DNA of 64,000 nt, from positions 62,001 to 126,000 of the forward strand of contig JAMYHX010000028.1 of NCBI GenBank assembly GCA_025529335.1, in the 5' to 3' direction. Every line of letters starts with the position of its first letter. Within the stretch, counting starts at the first letter, position 1. Of this stretch, positions 46,294 through 58,402 are shown piece by piece. The stretch is from Rhizopus sp. PT2906 (Eukaryota; Mucoromycota; Mucoromycetes; Mucorales; Rhizopodaceae). The translations under genes and the position numbers were made by a program. Under the pieces are notes generated by a model. That model had not been told where the DNA came from and did not search any database. It saw only the letters and a list, made by a program, of their open reading frames with translations.

Positions 46294-47630
46294 GCTTGGG
46301 TTACATGATTATCAAACAAAAATAAAATTAGCTGCTTTAACCATCCTTATTTTTGAGTGACCGTACCTAATAGGATATGTATGCACCACGTCTCTATTCT
46401 ACGTGCTCCATCATAAACAAATATTTATATAGCGCGCTCTCGATTTTAAACAAAAAGTGAAACGCGTAAAAATAGACTGCATCTGTGTACTAGGGGTTTG
46501 ATCGTCTCTTGCTTGGTAACTGGGATAAGCAATGCAGTCGTTGACCTGGCCGGCTGCATTGCTGTTGCTAAAAAATCAGATTTCGACATCCTCATCAGCC
46601 CTCAGCGAAAACTCGTTCCATTCACTGTTTCCAGCCTATAACATCTAAAGTTATGTCTGATCATTTGAGCATATTACTCAACACCTCATTTCCTCTAAAT
46701 CACGTTCTCATAAGACCTACACTGGCCGGTAGCTACACTATCCTTTACAACCTCGACTACTTCACTCCGGACAAAAGGCTCTTTAAAGGCTTCACTCTCT
46801 TTTCAATTGTTTTCGTTTCTGATCTGTCTTGGATGGAGAATATATAAAACAATATCCTCTGCTCGACTGTTTTAAATGGATACGGTAAATCTCCATTCCG
46901 GATCAAACAGAAACGAGGTATCTTCCCTGGAGTAGAGAGAACTAGATTAAAATCTTATGTATAATGTCAATCGAAAGTCTATCACTTTTAAAGTGTGCCA
47001 TCAAAAAATGTATTGCATTAGACTAGTACTCATAGGGTATTGTCTAGAGTTCTTGCTTATAATTTGTATATACTTGATTGGAGTACATGCTAATTCTAAA
47101 AATAGCAAAACGCGCCCAAATGAAGCACCTCATAAACTGATTTAAGCATTAGAAGACATGATGTCAAAAAGATTACTAGAGCATTTTGAATCTGCATTGA
47201 TAAGTTGACGGTTAGTCCTTGTTTTCTAGAATACGATATTAACATACAAACATATATCGTCCATTTTGTATTTAATTGAACATGGATCAACCTAAATATG
47301 TGATAAGATCTATATCAGCCTTTACTCTATAAGCTTAACATGCAACCTCCTAGCATTTGAAAGATTTAACCATACAGAGGCTTCCTTCATTCCTTGTTGG
47401 TGTTGTCAATTTCCAATATGGTGCCGACCCACATATTTAGGAGAATTTATCTTTGCAGTAAATTGAGCAAGAAAAATAATGGCAACAGAAACAAAGCAGC
47501 AAAAAGGTCCTCCATACGCCTATTTGGCCTTGACAAGTTCGTTTTTCAACAAATTCCTCATATTTCGTACTTAAGGAGAATTTCTTTTTTTATATTCTTT
47601 CTTCTTTATCAATTTCTTTTTGAATTTCTA
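46294..47630. other. Intergenic, possible relic
   Basis: About 1.3 kb. The segment 46490-46860 is less AT-rich than its surroundings and keeps short protein-like stretches broken by stops, so it may be a decayed insertion, but no family is recognised. The right part is the leader of the cyclin-like gene and ends in a T/C-rich tract. Confidence 0.4.
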
Positions 47631-50124
47631 ATGTCTTCTCTTCCTGTTAAGATGAACGCACCTATATTCAAATCCTCCACCATCGTAGAACTTCAAGAAA
47701 AGCTGAAGATCAACAAGGTGTTTCATAAAAGCCTTTCTGAAGATACTGTCAAGGATGTTCAAGCTCTCATCCAATACTGGAATATGAAGCATGCCTTGAA
47801 CGTTTCCAGCACTTCATTCGATAACAGCAAGAACTCTCGCTTTTTCAAAACTGGAAATAAAATCGAGCCTCAGGAATTTTCCGATGTCATATCAAATAGC
47901 ATTCAACCCAACAAGGAGCAGCTGGCTGCCTGTACGGGAATTTATGAACTTCCTTCGACATGTCTAGAGACTTCTTCCGTTAAGAGCTCATCTGACATTC
48001 GCTCCTATGAAAGCAGCAAGCATCCCAGCAGCACATTTATAGAGTGCTCCGATATTGAACCTGCTTGTTCTGATAATGCAGAGCCTACTCATTCATCCTC
48101 AGAGGAACATTCACCTTCTACAGAATCTGAAACCACTGCCGATCCCTCCTCCAAGAAAAAAGCATTGAAAGCAAAAGTTCAAACTTTCTTTTCAAAGATT
48201 AAGAACGCATTTGCTAAGAGATCAAGCAAGGCGCCTCAAAGATCCTTTTCCTGTGTTGATCCCATCTCTGGCCCCATTGACCTCAGCGACTCGGAATATT
48301 TGGAATTCGTTTTTGTAAGTTTCATTCGGAAAATTATCATCATTTTATTTACAAGTTATATTACAATATAGAATGATATCAAGCAACCTCTTACGCCCCA
48401 CATCAAGGCTATGGTTCAAAGGAGAAAGTTCAACACTTTCCAAGAACTTCGATGCTTTGTTCGCGAGTGGAAGGAGGAGAAGCAGAATGTCCGGGAAGCA
48501 TTCGATAGGGTCGGTCTTCGTCATTCCTGGGAGCCAAAAATTACCGATGACGGATCTTACTATGCTCCTTCTGAGTTTGGCTGGTCTGTCTTTTGGCCCA
48601 ATGGTGGCCCTTATCCCCTTCCTTCACCTTGTCGCTTGTCTCTGGAAGGAAGCAGCCTGTACGAATCGAGAGGAGCGATTGATGATGGGCCCGGTGATGA
48701 CAATGCCTCCTTCTTTGATGAATTCGAAGCTCGTCAGCTTGCTGGAGATTTCTCCTACATGGACTATTACGTCGACCCGGCAATGGCAGATGATGGCAGT
48801 GAAAGCGGAAGTAGCTGTGGCAGTCCATATGGTGGTCCCGAGCATTTGGACAGCGAAACCGTTAAGGGATACTCTCCTGAAAAGCGTTCCTCTGTGGACC
48901 AGTTGATGCAAGACATCTGGAAGCGTTCTGAAGAATATCAGGAGTACTTCAGCAGCAAGGACACTGAAGATGAAGACCTCGATGATGGATTTGTTGCTGG
49001 CGATGGCTTTGATGCTGGTGGTGACTTTGGTGTTGGTGCTGGTTTTGGCGTTGGTGGTGATTTTGGCGCTGGTGAGGGCAATGACGATGGTGACGATTAT
49101 GGTAATGAATACTATGGCATGCATCTTAGGCTGGTTTCAGATAAACGCAATGTCTCCTCCTCCATCTGGAACCCGCCTACTTTCCATGCAGCCATTGGTA
49201 ACAACATCCGGGTCCCACATAGTCAAACAGAAGTGGACATAAGGCTTCAAGACGCCGTCCCTTATGTGAAGATTGATGGCAGTCACAGCCAGGAGCACAA
49301 GATTCCGAGGAAGAAGGTGAAGCAACTGATGGTGGATATCGACGATGGTGCGCTTTACAAGAGGTCGATATCTGCCTACTCATCCTTCAAGGACTACGAC
49401 CTGGTGTGGCAAAAAACTTTCCACGAGGAGCAGCAAGACGTGGACAAGAGCCAAGTTACCCTGCAGAGGTATGGCGCAGGCTGTGATCTTCTCTTTTTAT
49501 AATAACAATAAAAACATGTAGCGTTGCGTTGGCTCTATACGAACTGATCCAGAAGAATCATTACGAAGGAAATTTCGAGTGCGATCCACTGTTTATATCG
49601 CCTGAAATTTCTTATGAAGATGACATGTGGGAAGCAGAGCCATTGACAGAGTGGACAGATCTCTTTATGGAGATGGCTAATATCTTTGAACGAGCTAGTG
49701 TAAGTTTTTATTTTAATTTTGAATAATCTTTTTAACATTACCATTTAGTTGAGCTCTGAACACGCTATCATTTCGTTCATATATCTCAAGCGAATGTTGT
49801 CGATATCTGGTCAATGTCTCTTTGATGGTAACTGGCAGCGACTGTTGATGTTGTCCATCTTGACCGCAGCAAAAGTCTGGGAAGACTGCTCGATTTACAA
49901 CTCGGATTACCCACAAATGTTTCCCGATGTACCAACCAAGACAATGTAAGGGAAAAAAGAGACACGGTTTATATTCTTTTTTTTTTAAAAAAAAAAATCG
50001 CGTTTTATCTTGTAGAAATCAAATGGAGATACATTACTTGGAGTATCTTGACTGGAATGTAAATGTCAAGTGCTCTGAATTTGCAGCAGCCTATTTTTAC
50101 CTTAGGCAATTTCAAGACGTTTAG
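47631..50124 (+). CDS. Large cyclin-Y-like protein with long disordered N-terminus
   Basis: Five exons join in phase: 47631-48314, 48372-49468, 49522-49699, 49749-49945 and 50016-50124, giving 754 residues. The cyclin box occupies about the last 125 residues: AIISFIYLKRMLS, LFDGNWQRLLMLSILTAAKVWED, YPQMFPDVPTKTMNQMEIHYLEYLDWNVNV and YFYLRQFQDV. The NWxRLL...AxKVWED and MNxxExxxLexLxWNVNV pattern is that of cyclin Y (CCNY/Pcl-type), partners of PCTAIRE or Pho85-like kinases. The N-terminal 600 residues are unusual: Ser-rich, basic (KKKALKAKVQTFFSKIKNAF), acidic, and with a Gly/Asp/Phe repeat (GDGFDAGGDFGVGAGFGVGG) at about 432-460. The start at 47631 follows a pyrimidine-rich leader; an in-frame Met lies 21 bases on. 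Confidence 0.8.
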
Positions 50125-50642
50125 CTTTTTTTTCTTAATAAAATTTTAATCCATAGACTGTAAAGGTTGTGCTTGAAAGTGTTTAGTCAATGGGTATTTT
50201 TGTATTTTATAACATCACGTAAATTAAGAACAAATTCTGTATGACTATAGGATTGAATGAATATATTGCTCAAGCCTTATGTTTCTGTGATTAATGACGT
50301 GATATATAAGTTTATATTCTATAGGACAAAATGAAAGATTCCGTGATTTATATAAAGGCGCTTGGTAAAATTTAAAAGATATCAGGAACCGTCTTCAAGT
50401 TAAAAATGGGAGATCAAGATAGGTAGAGTCTAGTGAAATTCTTTAATATCAGAAAGGTTGTGAACAAGCAGCATTCTTGGTATGTTTAAGCTGTAATGAT
50501 CAAGGCAGCATAGGCTCATTTCGTAGTTAGTTATTCAAGCTGTATAAAAAACAATGACTCCTTCCTCATTACTACAGGAATTGGTGTTTGGATTACCGTG
50601 TTCGTGTCTGTTAATCCATATACAACAGTCGAGAGATGAAGC

Positions 50643-50644
<2 letters not shown>
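50125..50644. other. Intergenic, no gene recognised
   Basis: 3' flank of the cyclin-like gene. AT-rich and without coding pattern, ending at a 41-base poly-T run. Confidence 0.55.

Positions 50645-50685
<41 letters not shown>
50645..50685. repeat. Poly-T run, 41 bases
   Basis: Uninterrupted T run. Read on the minus strand it is a poly-A tract that begins right after the stop codon of a 113-codon open frame (51025-50684). Confidence 0.95.
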
Positions 50686-50689
<4 letters not shown>

Positions 50690-51025
50690 GGTTTCTTTGG
50701 ATGATATGATTGATACCACGCAATGGCCAAAATGACGAAAGCTCTCTAGTATTTGCTTGAGTGTGGCCATTGAGATGTTGTTCATTTTTTGATCTAGTAC
50801 TAAAAGGTACAAATACTCATATGGCCAACAATTAGTGAGCAATGAACGAACTTGAACATACATTGTCATAAAGACAAAGCAGATTAATTGATCATGACAA
50901 GAACATATACTATAAAGGTGTCCTCCTTTTTTTGATTCTTTATTCATCTGAGGTGACTTGTCTATTTTTATCCTGTTCAATCCACGTATCAACGCAGTAA
51001 GAGCATTCAAACCGTTGTTGAACAA
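50684..51025 (-). other. 113-codon open frame ending in a poly-A tract; possible retroposed fragment
   Basis: Minus-strand frame of 113 codons starting MFNNGLNALTALIRGLNR and ending SIISSKETN, with the stop TAA merging into the 41-base A tract (minus-strand sense). The composition is protein-like (YVQVRSLLTNCWPYEYLYLLVLDQ), but no family is recognised. The order coding sequence, stop, poly-A suggests a retroposed transcript or the 3' end of a non-LTR element, or chance next to a slippage tract. No clear target duplication was found. It lies in the promoter region of the FAR-acyltransferase gene. Confidence 0.3.
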
Positions 51026-51206
51026 AGTTGAGGAAATATTACATATTGATCAATACACGATAAAGTAACCCATGGCAAGATAAAGTTGACAACATTTTAT
51101 TAAAGAAAGAGTAGAATGTGTAACACGAAAAAGAGAAATTTAATTCTGCAATTTTGCCTTTCTTAGGTCCTGTCATACCATTTTCTTTTACCCATTTGTA
51201 TTAAAC

Positions 51207-54200
51207 ATGAGCAGTAAAGATTGGGTTGACTGTTATCGTAACAAGACAATACTAATCACTGGAGCAACTGGCTTTGTTGGAAAGGCTATATTATGGCACT
51301 TGTTAAAGACAGTAGGAGGTGTTATTGACAAGGTCTATGTGCTCATTCGACCTAAAAGAATTCCTGGAGGTAGTCCATCTCAAAGACTTTTAGACGAGAT
51401 CATAAATACAAGTGTAAGGGAAAGAAGTTTAAGATATCCAAAATAACCTTATTTCATAGGCATTTAAACGTTTAATGGATAAACAATTACTTGGACGAGA
51501 AAAGTTGATACCCATATCTTATGATTTAACATTATCGCAACTGGGGTTATCTATGGAAGAAAGCGTGCAGATGAAAGATACAAACATAGTCATTCATTGT
51601 GCAGCTACTTCAGAGTATGAAAGTTCTTTGGAATGGAATTTAGAAGTATATATCAATACAAAGTGCTTTGTTCTCTTTATTCTTAAAATATTGTTAGACA
51701 AACGTGTTGGGAACAATAAGATTAATGGATTACCTCAGTACATGCTCAAATATAAGTAAGAGAGAGAAAAAAAAAGAGGGGTAATGGATTGGATACTGAC
51801 ATACTATAAAAGGCTCTTTCATCTATCTTTCACCTATTCATATTCATACTTGTATTCCAACTGAGAATGAAGATACATTAATTAAGGAACAGGTATACGA
51901 TCTTGCAGGGTTGGGTGATCCAGAGGAATTATTGAAGTCACTTCTTGGCGCTGATGAAAAAGGTAAACTGAAGCTCAATGAAGTATGTCACATATCCTAA
52001 TTTGGGCAAATTATAATTATTAGAACTGCCGAATTACGTGAAGCGAATCTTACAAAAATACTCTACACTACACTTGTTTACAAAGGCGCTCGTGGAACAT
52101 TTAATTATAAGAAAGACAAACGTACCTTATTCCTTGAGCATATTTAGATCATGTTACATTGGACCCAGTGCAATGGAGCCTGTACCTGGATGGGTAAGAA
52201 AGACGGTCGGACAATTGATACTTATTAAATCCTATGTTAGACAAGTGGTATATCTGGTATGTCAGCGTGGTTAGCACTATTCAGCCAATCGATCCCAGTT
52301 ATTGAACCAGATCAAGGGCAACGACCAGTAGATATTGTCCCGGTTGATTATGTATCAAAATGTATTATTTATTCAGTACCCCAACTTGCACACAAAAAGG
52401 AAACTCTTGCAACCATCTATCATATACCACCCTTACCTACATCCATAACATGGTATCAAGCATACACAGCCATTCAGGATTACTGGAGTCGTCCAAACAA
52501 TGCACTCCTACTTGATCAAAAGCTACCAGCAGCCAAGAACTACTTTTCTGCAAATAAAACGCTCACAAAGGCACGATTCTTAATACGATACTATTTTCGT
52601 CCAAATGCCAAAAACACAGTGGCAGCAAGCAAAAAGCTCGACATAGATCAAAGCAAATGGTTGGAGCTGGCCTCTAATATTCGTAACAATTTGGCAAAGC
52701 AGCACACGCATCAATGGCAGTATGATACGACACATTTCCAGCAACTGCCGTTAACTAAATGCATCGACATGTATCTTGGATTAGATGAGTACAACTATTT
52801 CATGCAAAGTTGCTATGGAACCAAGATTTATTCTTTACATGGTGGCGCTCATGCGAGAGCCCCTACATTAGATGATACAAGCGCTTGTGCACTTTACTCT
52901 ATAAACAAATACAAGACTATGACACCAGATAAGAAAAACCAGTATTATCCAGAAGTCATTGATGAGCCGTTCCCAAGTATTGTATATACAGAGGAAGAGA
53001 TGAAGCAACGAGTGAAAGACATGATGGATATCACAATCAAATCGCTTCATCATCTAGCTCAATCATTGAAAGAAGAGAAAGTATGGAAGCCTGTTTGGAT
53101 AGAGTATATAAACGATACACTCGAAGACTGGTGTACGATGATAGAAACACTAGATACTGATTCAAAAAACAACCTTGCCAAACGATGGAAACTGACCGGA
53201 AATGCTGAGATGACTAAAGTAGCAGTTCTAAATGATCCCAATGTGATAGAAGCTATACAACAGGTATGCGTGTACACATGGTTTAAAGTAGACTATTTAA
53301 GGAAAAATAGATTTCAAAAAGGTCGGGTATGCCAGCAGAAAAGGTAGTGGAGGAAGCGATCAGATCTCTCAATAGGATACAAGAGAGGACACAACTATCA
53401 TACGCCTGGTTTGCTGCTTCATTTTTAGAAAAGCTGTTAAAAAACATGTTTAGTTGTATCCGTATTAATAAAGATGATCTTGCAAAGGTAAAAACCTCCA
53501 ATCTTTGGTTATTTTTGGGCTCGTTTGCTTATACATTTATAGATTCAAAAAGCTATAGGAGAAACTGAAAAGAAGATTATTTATGTCCCTGTTTCAAGAA
53601 CAGTATTGGATCCTATCATTATTTGGTTTATTGCTATTCGTTATAATCTACCTATCCCAGTGCTGCTACTTGATGAAGCCTTGGCTATCCTTGGCCCCTT
53701 TTCGGATATATTACGACTTGCTGGTGCCGTCTTTATCAAGAGAGATCCTCATGGAAGATCAACACTGACTACAGCCGTAACATCTGCTTACTTGCGGCAC
53801 CTTTTACGAGAAAGAGGTGCAGTAACGATGGTACTAGAAAAAGTTAGATCGCGCTCTGGGCTGTACCAAAAACCGTTCGATGATGGAATGCTAGACATGA
53901 TTCAAGACAAAGAAGATGTCTTGTTTATTCCTGTCAACATGACATATGAAGAAGTGCCTGATTTGGCAAATTTAGTCAAACATGGTCTTCATCATCCCAA
54001 GGCGGGCAAGAATGTATCCAGCCTTAGCCGTTCCAGATCCTATCGAATGTCAACACCGACAAAAGTTAGTAGGCCGAGCGATAGTAGAGCACAAAGGGTG
54101 AGAAGTCGTAGTCTGGGCCATGGACAGCTACATTTGCTAAAACTGGAGGAAGATCGTGATAAGACTCATGTTCATCACTATGGTAAAATCTTGATTGGAT

Positions 54201-55647
54201 TTGGAAACCCTATCTCTTCAGATACAGACAACCTTGCAGACAAAATACAGAAAGAGCAAAAAAGGTCTGCCGTATTAAGCCCAGTGTCACTAGTGGCAGC
54301 CATTTTATTATATAGCAGAGTACAAGGCAATGTGATTGACTTAGGTAAACATGCTTTCAAAAAAGAAAGAAAGAGAGAGATTAGCCAGGATATCTTATAA
54401 TCATATCGAATATAGAAACTGTAAAGAAGTATTTAGACTATCTATATAAATTTATAAAGGTTCAAGGTATTCCAATAGATTGGCAAGGTATATGTATATT
54501 AATAACCTTATACGTATATTAACAAGTATAAGAAGACTTTGAGGATAGCGAGAATATCATCTTTTATAGTATTCGATTGCTTGAAAAGGGTTCAGATGCT
54601 ATCACAATAGAAGAAAAGAATAATCATACGGCCATTCGTATCAGTATAGAATCAGACAGCATATTACAACTAGCTTATTATGCCAATCAGGTAAAAGTAT
54701 CATAAAGTTATTATTATTCTCATGCTAAATTTCATTCTAGTTACAAGAGATATTTGTACTTGACTCTATTTTTGCGGTTGTTTATCTTTCATTAGGGCCT
54801 AAAGGCAACAATGATACAAATGTTACCTTTTTTGAACGATTTGAGTTCTTGGCAACTTTATTTCAATACTATTTTTCAGCTAATTGGAATATTAAGGAGG
54901 TAAATATTAAAAAATGAGATCATACAGTGTACTCAGTTACCATAGGAATACAATCGTCTCACTGAAAAATACAAGCAAAATGATAAAGATGACATAAATA
55001 GCAATCAATACTTTAATCTATTAGCATCATTTGTATATCCAACCATCGATTCATTTTGGGTAACATTTTGTGCACTTTCAGCATTGTTAGACGACGTAAA
55101 GGCACTACCATATTCATTAGTGCCTCTCTTAACACAGTGGATTGGTATGCATTTGATAAGTGGAAGAAGAACGATTTATAGCGAAGTGTTATCAGCAGAG
55201 TATAGTCAAAATACATTAAAATCCCTATTCCAATTTGGATTACTCGATACTCAATCTGCCAAGATGCTTTTATCACCCGACGCTCAGATGCTTATGCAAA
55301 TCTTGGGGTTTTCTACAAATGAGAATCTTATTGTGATGCAGGAACAGGTAATGATGATCTAGAGATCAGAGATTAAGTTACTCATATACTATTTATAGCA
55401 CGATATACGTCAAGTATGTAAGCAAATTGAACAAGTAAGGATAAAGCTAGAAGAAGGACCTTCGTCCAGCTATGTGTTTGAAAAGTGTCAAAATCAAATT
55501 AAAAGCTTAATCAAGACAAAAGATAACACTTGCTTTTCAAAGAAACAAGGAGCTACACTAGTAGACGCTAAGGAAGAAGCTATGATTCAACTAGGCTACA
55601 CGCTAATTCAAAGTATGGAACCATCGCTGTCCCATGTGTCACCGTAA
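51207..55647 (+). CDS. Fused fatty acyl-CoA reductase + glycerol-3-phosphate/DHAP acyltransferase (FARAT-type)
   Basis: Thirteen exons join in phase: 51207-51413, 51460-51645, 51698-51755, 51813-51962, 52024-52193, 52241-53263, 53311-53487, 53543-54344, 54389-54487, 54533-54690, 54741-54899, 54946-55347 and 55399-55647, giving 1,279 residues. Residues 1 to about 330 form an extended-SDR reductase (NAD_binding_4) with TGATGFVGKAILWHLL, HCAATSEYESS, TNVLGTIRLMDY, LFTKALVEHLI, PGW and VDIVPVDYV. A linker with FAR_C-like helices follows. From about 600 comes a PlsB/GNPAT-type region: YVPVSRTVLDPIIIW (block I), GAVFIKRD (II), LEKVRSRSG (III), FIPVNMTYE (IV), then the long C-terminal half. Such fusions couple fatty-alcohol production to acyl-DHAP synthesis for ether lipids. 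The catalytic Tyr position of YxxxK reads His, and block I HX4D reads SX4D. Confidence 0.85.
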
Positions 55648-55749
55648 CATGACATCAATGTAAATGATTTGCATGTTGAAACTCCGTATTTAAAAATAAA
55701 AATATCAGTGCAACACTTCCATCAATAATTCTTCTTTTCATAAAAAAAA

Positions 55750-57255
55750 ATGGCATATGGTAGCTCGAGGTTTAGGCTGTTAACCTTATCGACAGTGTTT
55801 ATATTTTTCATTGTATATTTCTTATATTCTGCTTCATACACTTCAAATGAAGAAGCAGGACTTATGCAAGAACATGATGATGATATTGATCACCGTCTAT
55901 TCAACCAGGGAAGCATAAATAAAGATGCTTGCAACACAAATACTGTTATTCGAAATACAGATCCTAATCATGTAAATGCTCATATTGACATGTGGAGAAG
56001 ACTAAGCAACGAGGCAATAGAAGTATACCGAAAAAAATGGCAAAGGTTTATTACATCTGTCAAAAGAGAAAACAATATACCACCTTTTGAAGGACAAGGT
56101 ATTGTTATTGTAGCAGGCAATCGAGATACGTTCCACCGCGCTTTAAACTCCATCAAGATATTAAGGCATATGCATCACTGCGACCTGGATATTGAAGTAT
56201 GGCATCTTTCGGATGAACAACCTTCTGTCGCTGTACAGAATGAATTGGCAGCTTTGGGTGCTGTTGCCAAGGACCTCTCTGACCCAAACCTACCTCGACC
56301 TATTCAGTCTAGAAGAAATGCTGATAAACAGTAAACATATACCTGGGGTCTCATGTGCACCCTTTAATCTTTTTTTTTTTTTATGTAGGTTTCAAATTAA
56401 AGCCGCAGCTGTCATTAATTCATCTTTTAAGGAAGTTTTGTATCTCGACTCAGACAATATTCCCGCAAGAGACCCTACCTTTTTATTTGATACACCCGAG
56501 TACAAGAAAACAGGTGCATTGTTCTGGCCCGACTTTTGGTAAATAATAATTTAAAAATAATACATTCATGACTAATTCAACATTGCAGGAAAACACACGG
56601 AGACAATAAAATATTTGAAATACTTCACATTTCTTGCCGCGACGAATGGGAACAAGAGGTATATAAATATATTTATATAAAGACAATGTTTATAGGGTAC
56701 TGAAAAGCTTCATGATAGTCGGGACAAATGGTAATTGATAAAGTCAAGTCATGGCTACCACTTCAACTTGCTTGGTACATGCAGGATCAACACGAAATAT
56801 ACTTTCAGTTTTTGAATGGAGACAAGGATACTTTTAAATATGCATGGCAAGCACTGAATGCGCCCTATCATATGATTGAAGCCTTTTTAGGCATGGCTGG
56901 AGCCATGGCAGGAGACCGCTTCTGTGGACACACGATGCTTCAATATTATCCAACCAAGACCGAAGACTTACTACTATTTGTTCATGCCAACCTTTACAAG
57001 ATTACGGACAGACGTCACTTTATTAACTCAGGCACACCAAATGCCACTGAACACCCTTGGGATTTGTCGAAGCGTTCGACATTTAGTCATTTAAATACAT
57101 GGATTAAACCTGAATTTTACATCTCTGCTGATGGACGCGCATGCATGGATTTCACACACCGCGAAGGAGAGCCAAATGCGATTACCGAAAACTTTGACAG
57201 CATAGTGCCCAATTTACAGTCTCTCTACATACAATTCGATCAAAGTAGTGACTGA
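55750..57255 (+). CDS. MNN2-family alpha-mannosyltransferase (type II Golgi protein)
   Basis: Four exons, 55750-56330, 56389-56538, 56589-56658 and 56719-57255, join in phase to 445 residues. A short cytoplasmic N-terminus is followed by a signal anchor (LLTLSTVFIFFIVYFLYSA, about 10-28). The catalytic region shows GIVIVAGNRDTFHRAL, LDIEVWHLSDEQ, the DxD-type metal motif LYLDSDNIP, GALFWPDFWKT, ESGQMVIDK and LPLQLAWYMQ, matching the fungal Mannosyl_trans3/MNN2-MNN5 family that adds alpha-1,2-mannose branches to cell-wall mannans. The last intron ends at a TAG just before TCGGGACAA, which restores the conserved ESGQ. The start is 102 bases after the stop of the FAR-acyltransferase gene, on the same strand. 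Confidence 0.88.
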
Positions 57256-58402
57256 AATAGACTAATTTAGGTCATGTTCTCCTTGTTTAATCAATCCATA
57301 TAGTGTTGTAAGTCATTCTGTTCAATAAATTGTAATATTTATATGTTTCGTGGTACACTTTATTCAGAAATTATGCGCACACTAACAGAAAAATGATAAT
57401 TTCAGACAACAAGTGATGATAAAAGAGATACCATTAGAAGCAAAAAAGAAATGATTAGTAAACCAGTTACTTACATTGATATTAAATACTTGCATTAAAA
57501 GAGAGTTTATAAGAGAAAAAGAGAGAAACAAGGAAAGTGAGTAAACGAATGAAGAGATTATTAATATCTTTCCAAAAGCGCATTATTATGGGCCAGCAAT
57601 AACCATCCCGGAAAAAGAAAAGAGAAAGCAAGAGGGATCAAAGTTTAATAAGAACCAAACTACCCTCAGCTAGTGTCTGGTTAGGTTCGATGGGCAATCT
57701 ATAATACTACACGTCAGTTTTTTACAAAGAGCGTCTATATACAACTGTCAACAGGCAGCAGGTCAAAACTTCTCGTGGTTTCCTGTGTGGCCTGTAAAAA
57801 TAATTCCATAAAGGGCTTGCTAGTGCAACGTCTGGCAGAGAAATCGAGGTGAATGTATTATTGTTAGAAATGTAGTTAATCATGTATCGATCAGCTCCAA
57901 AGCTTCAATAACTTAAAAGTAAAACAATGATCAGATCTATATGCTTTACTTTCTTGTATAGTAAACACTATTGATAAAGACTAGAGATATGAAGCTGAAA
58001 AGACGATTGGTGAGGAGTAGCTAAAAGTAAGATTACACAAACAAAAGACGGGTTGTCATTAAAGAAAAACTTCGATCATGCTATTCAGCGCTTATACCAA
58101 TGAAAAGACAATGAATCAAATGCATAAATATGCTACAAGTGGGAAAAGTAGGATTATAGAAGATAATGAACAGTAGCTTATACATGATTTCCAAAAATTA
58201 TTGACACTGATGCCAAGAGTAAAATTCGCGCCTGTTAAATTTTAATGTCACGTAAACCATTGATTGATTTCGCTTGCTGACAAATTAAATGTCGTATATG
58301 TAGAAGCTTTGTCGTATAAAATATGTGTATATTAAGCATGAAAGCACTGTCAGCTCTCTTTTCTTTTTTTTTTTCTTCTTATTAAAAACCGAGTATTACA
58401 AT
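57256..58402. other. Intergenic, no gene recognised
   Basis: 3' flank of the mannosyltransferase gene, running to the transposase relic. Contains GA-rich segments and no protein-like frames. Confidence 0.5.

Noticed and set aside
48541..49124. Antisense frames opposite the cyclin-like gene, some with hydrophobic runs
   Set aside because: They are explained as the complement of the Asp/Gly/Ser repeats on the coding strand.
54345..54400. Stop codon after the acyltransferase block suggesting the gene ends at 54400
   Set aside because: A GTAAAC donor at 54345 and CAG acceptor at 54388 remove it in phase, and five further in-phase exons continue a GPAT-like C-terminal half.
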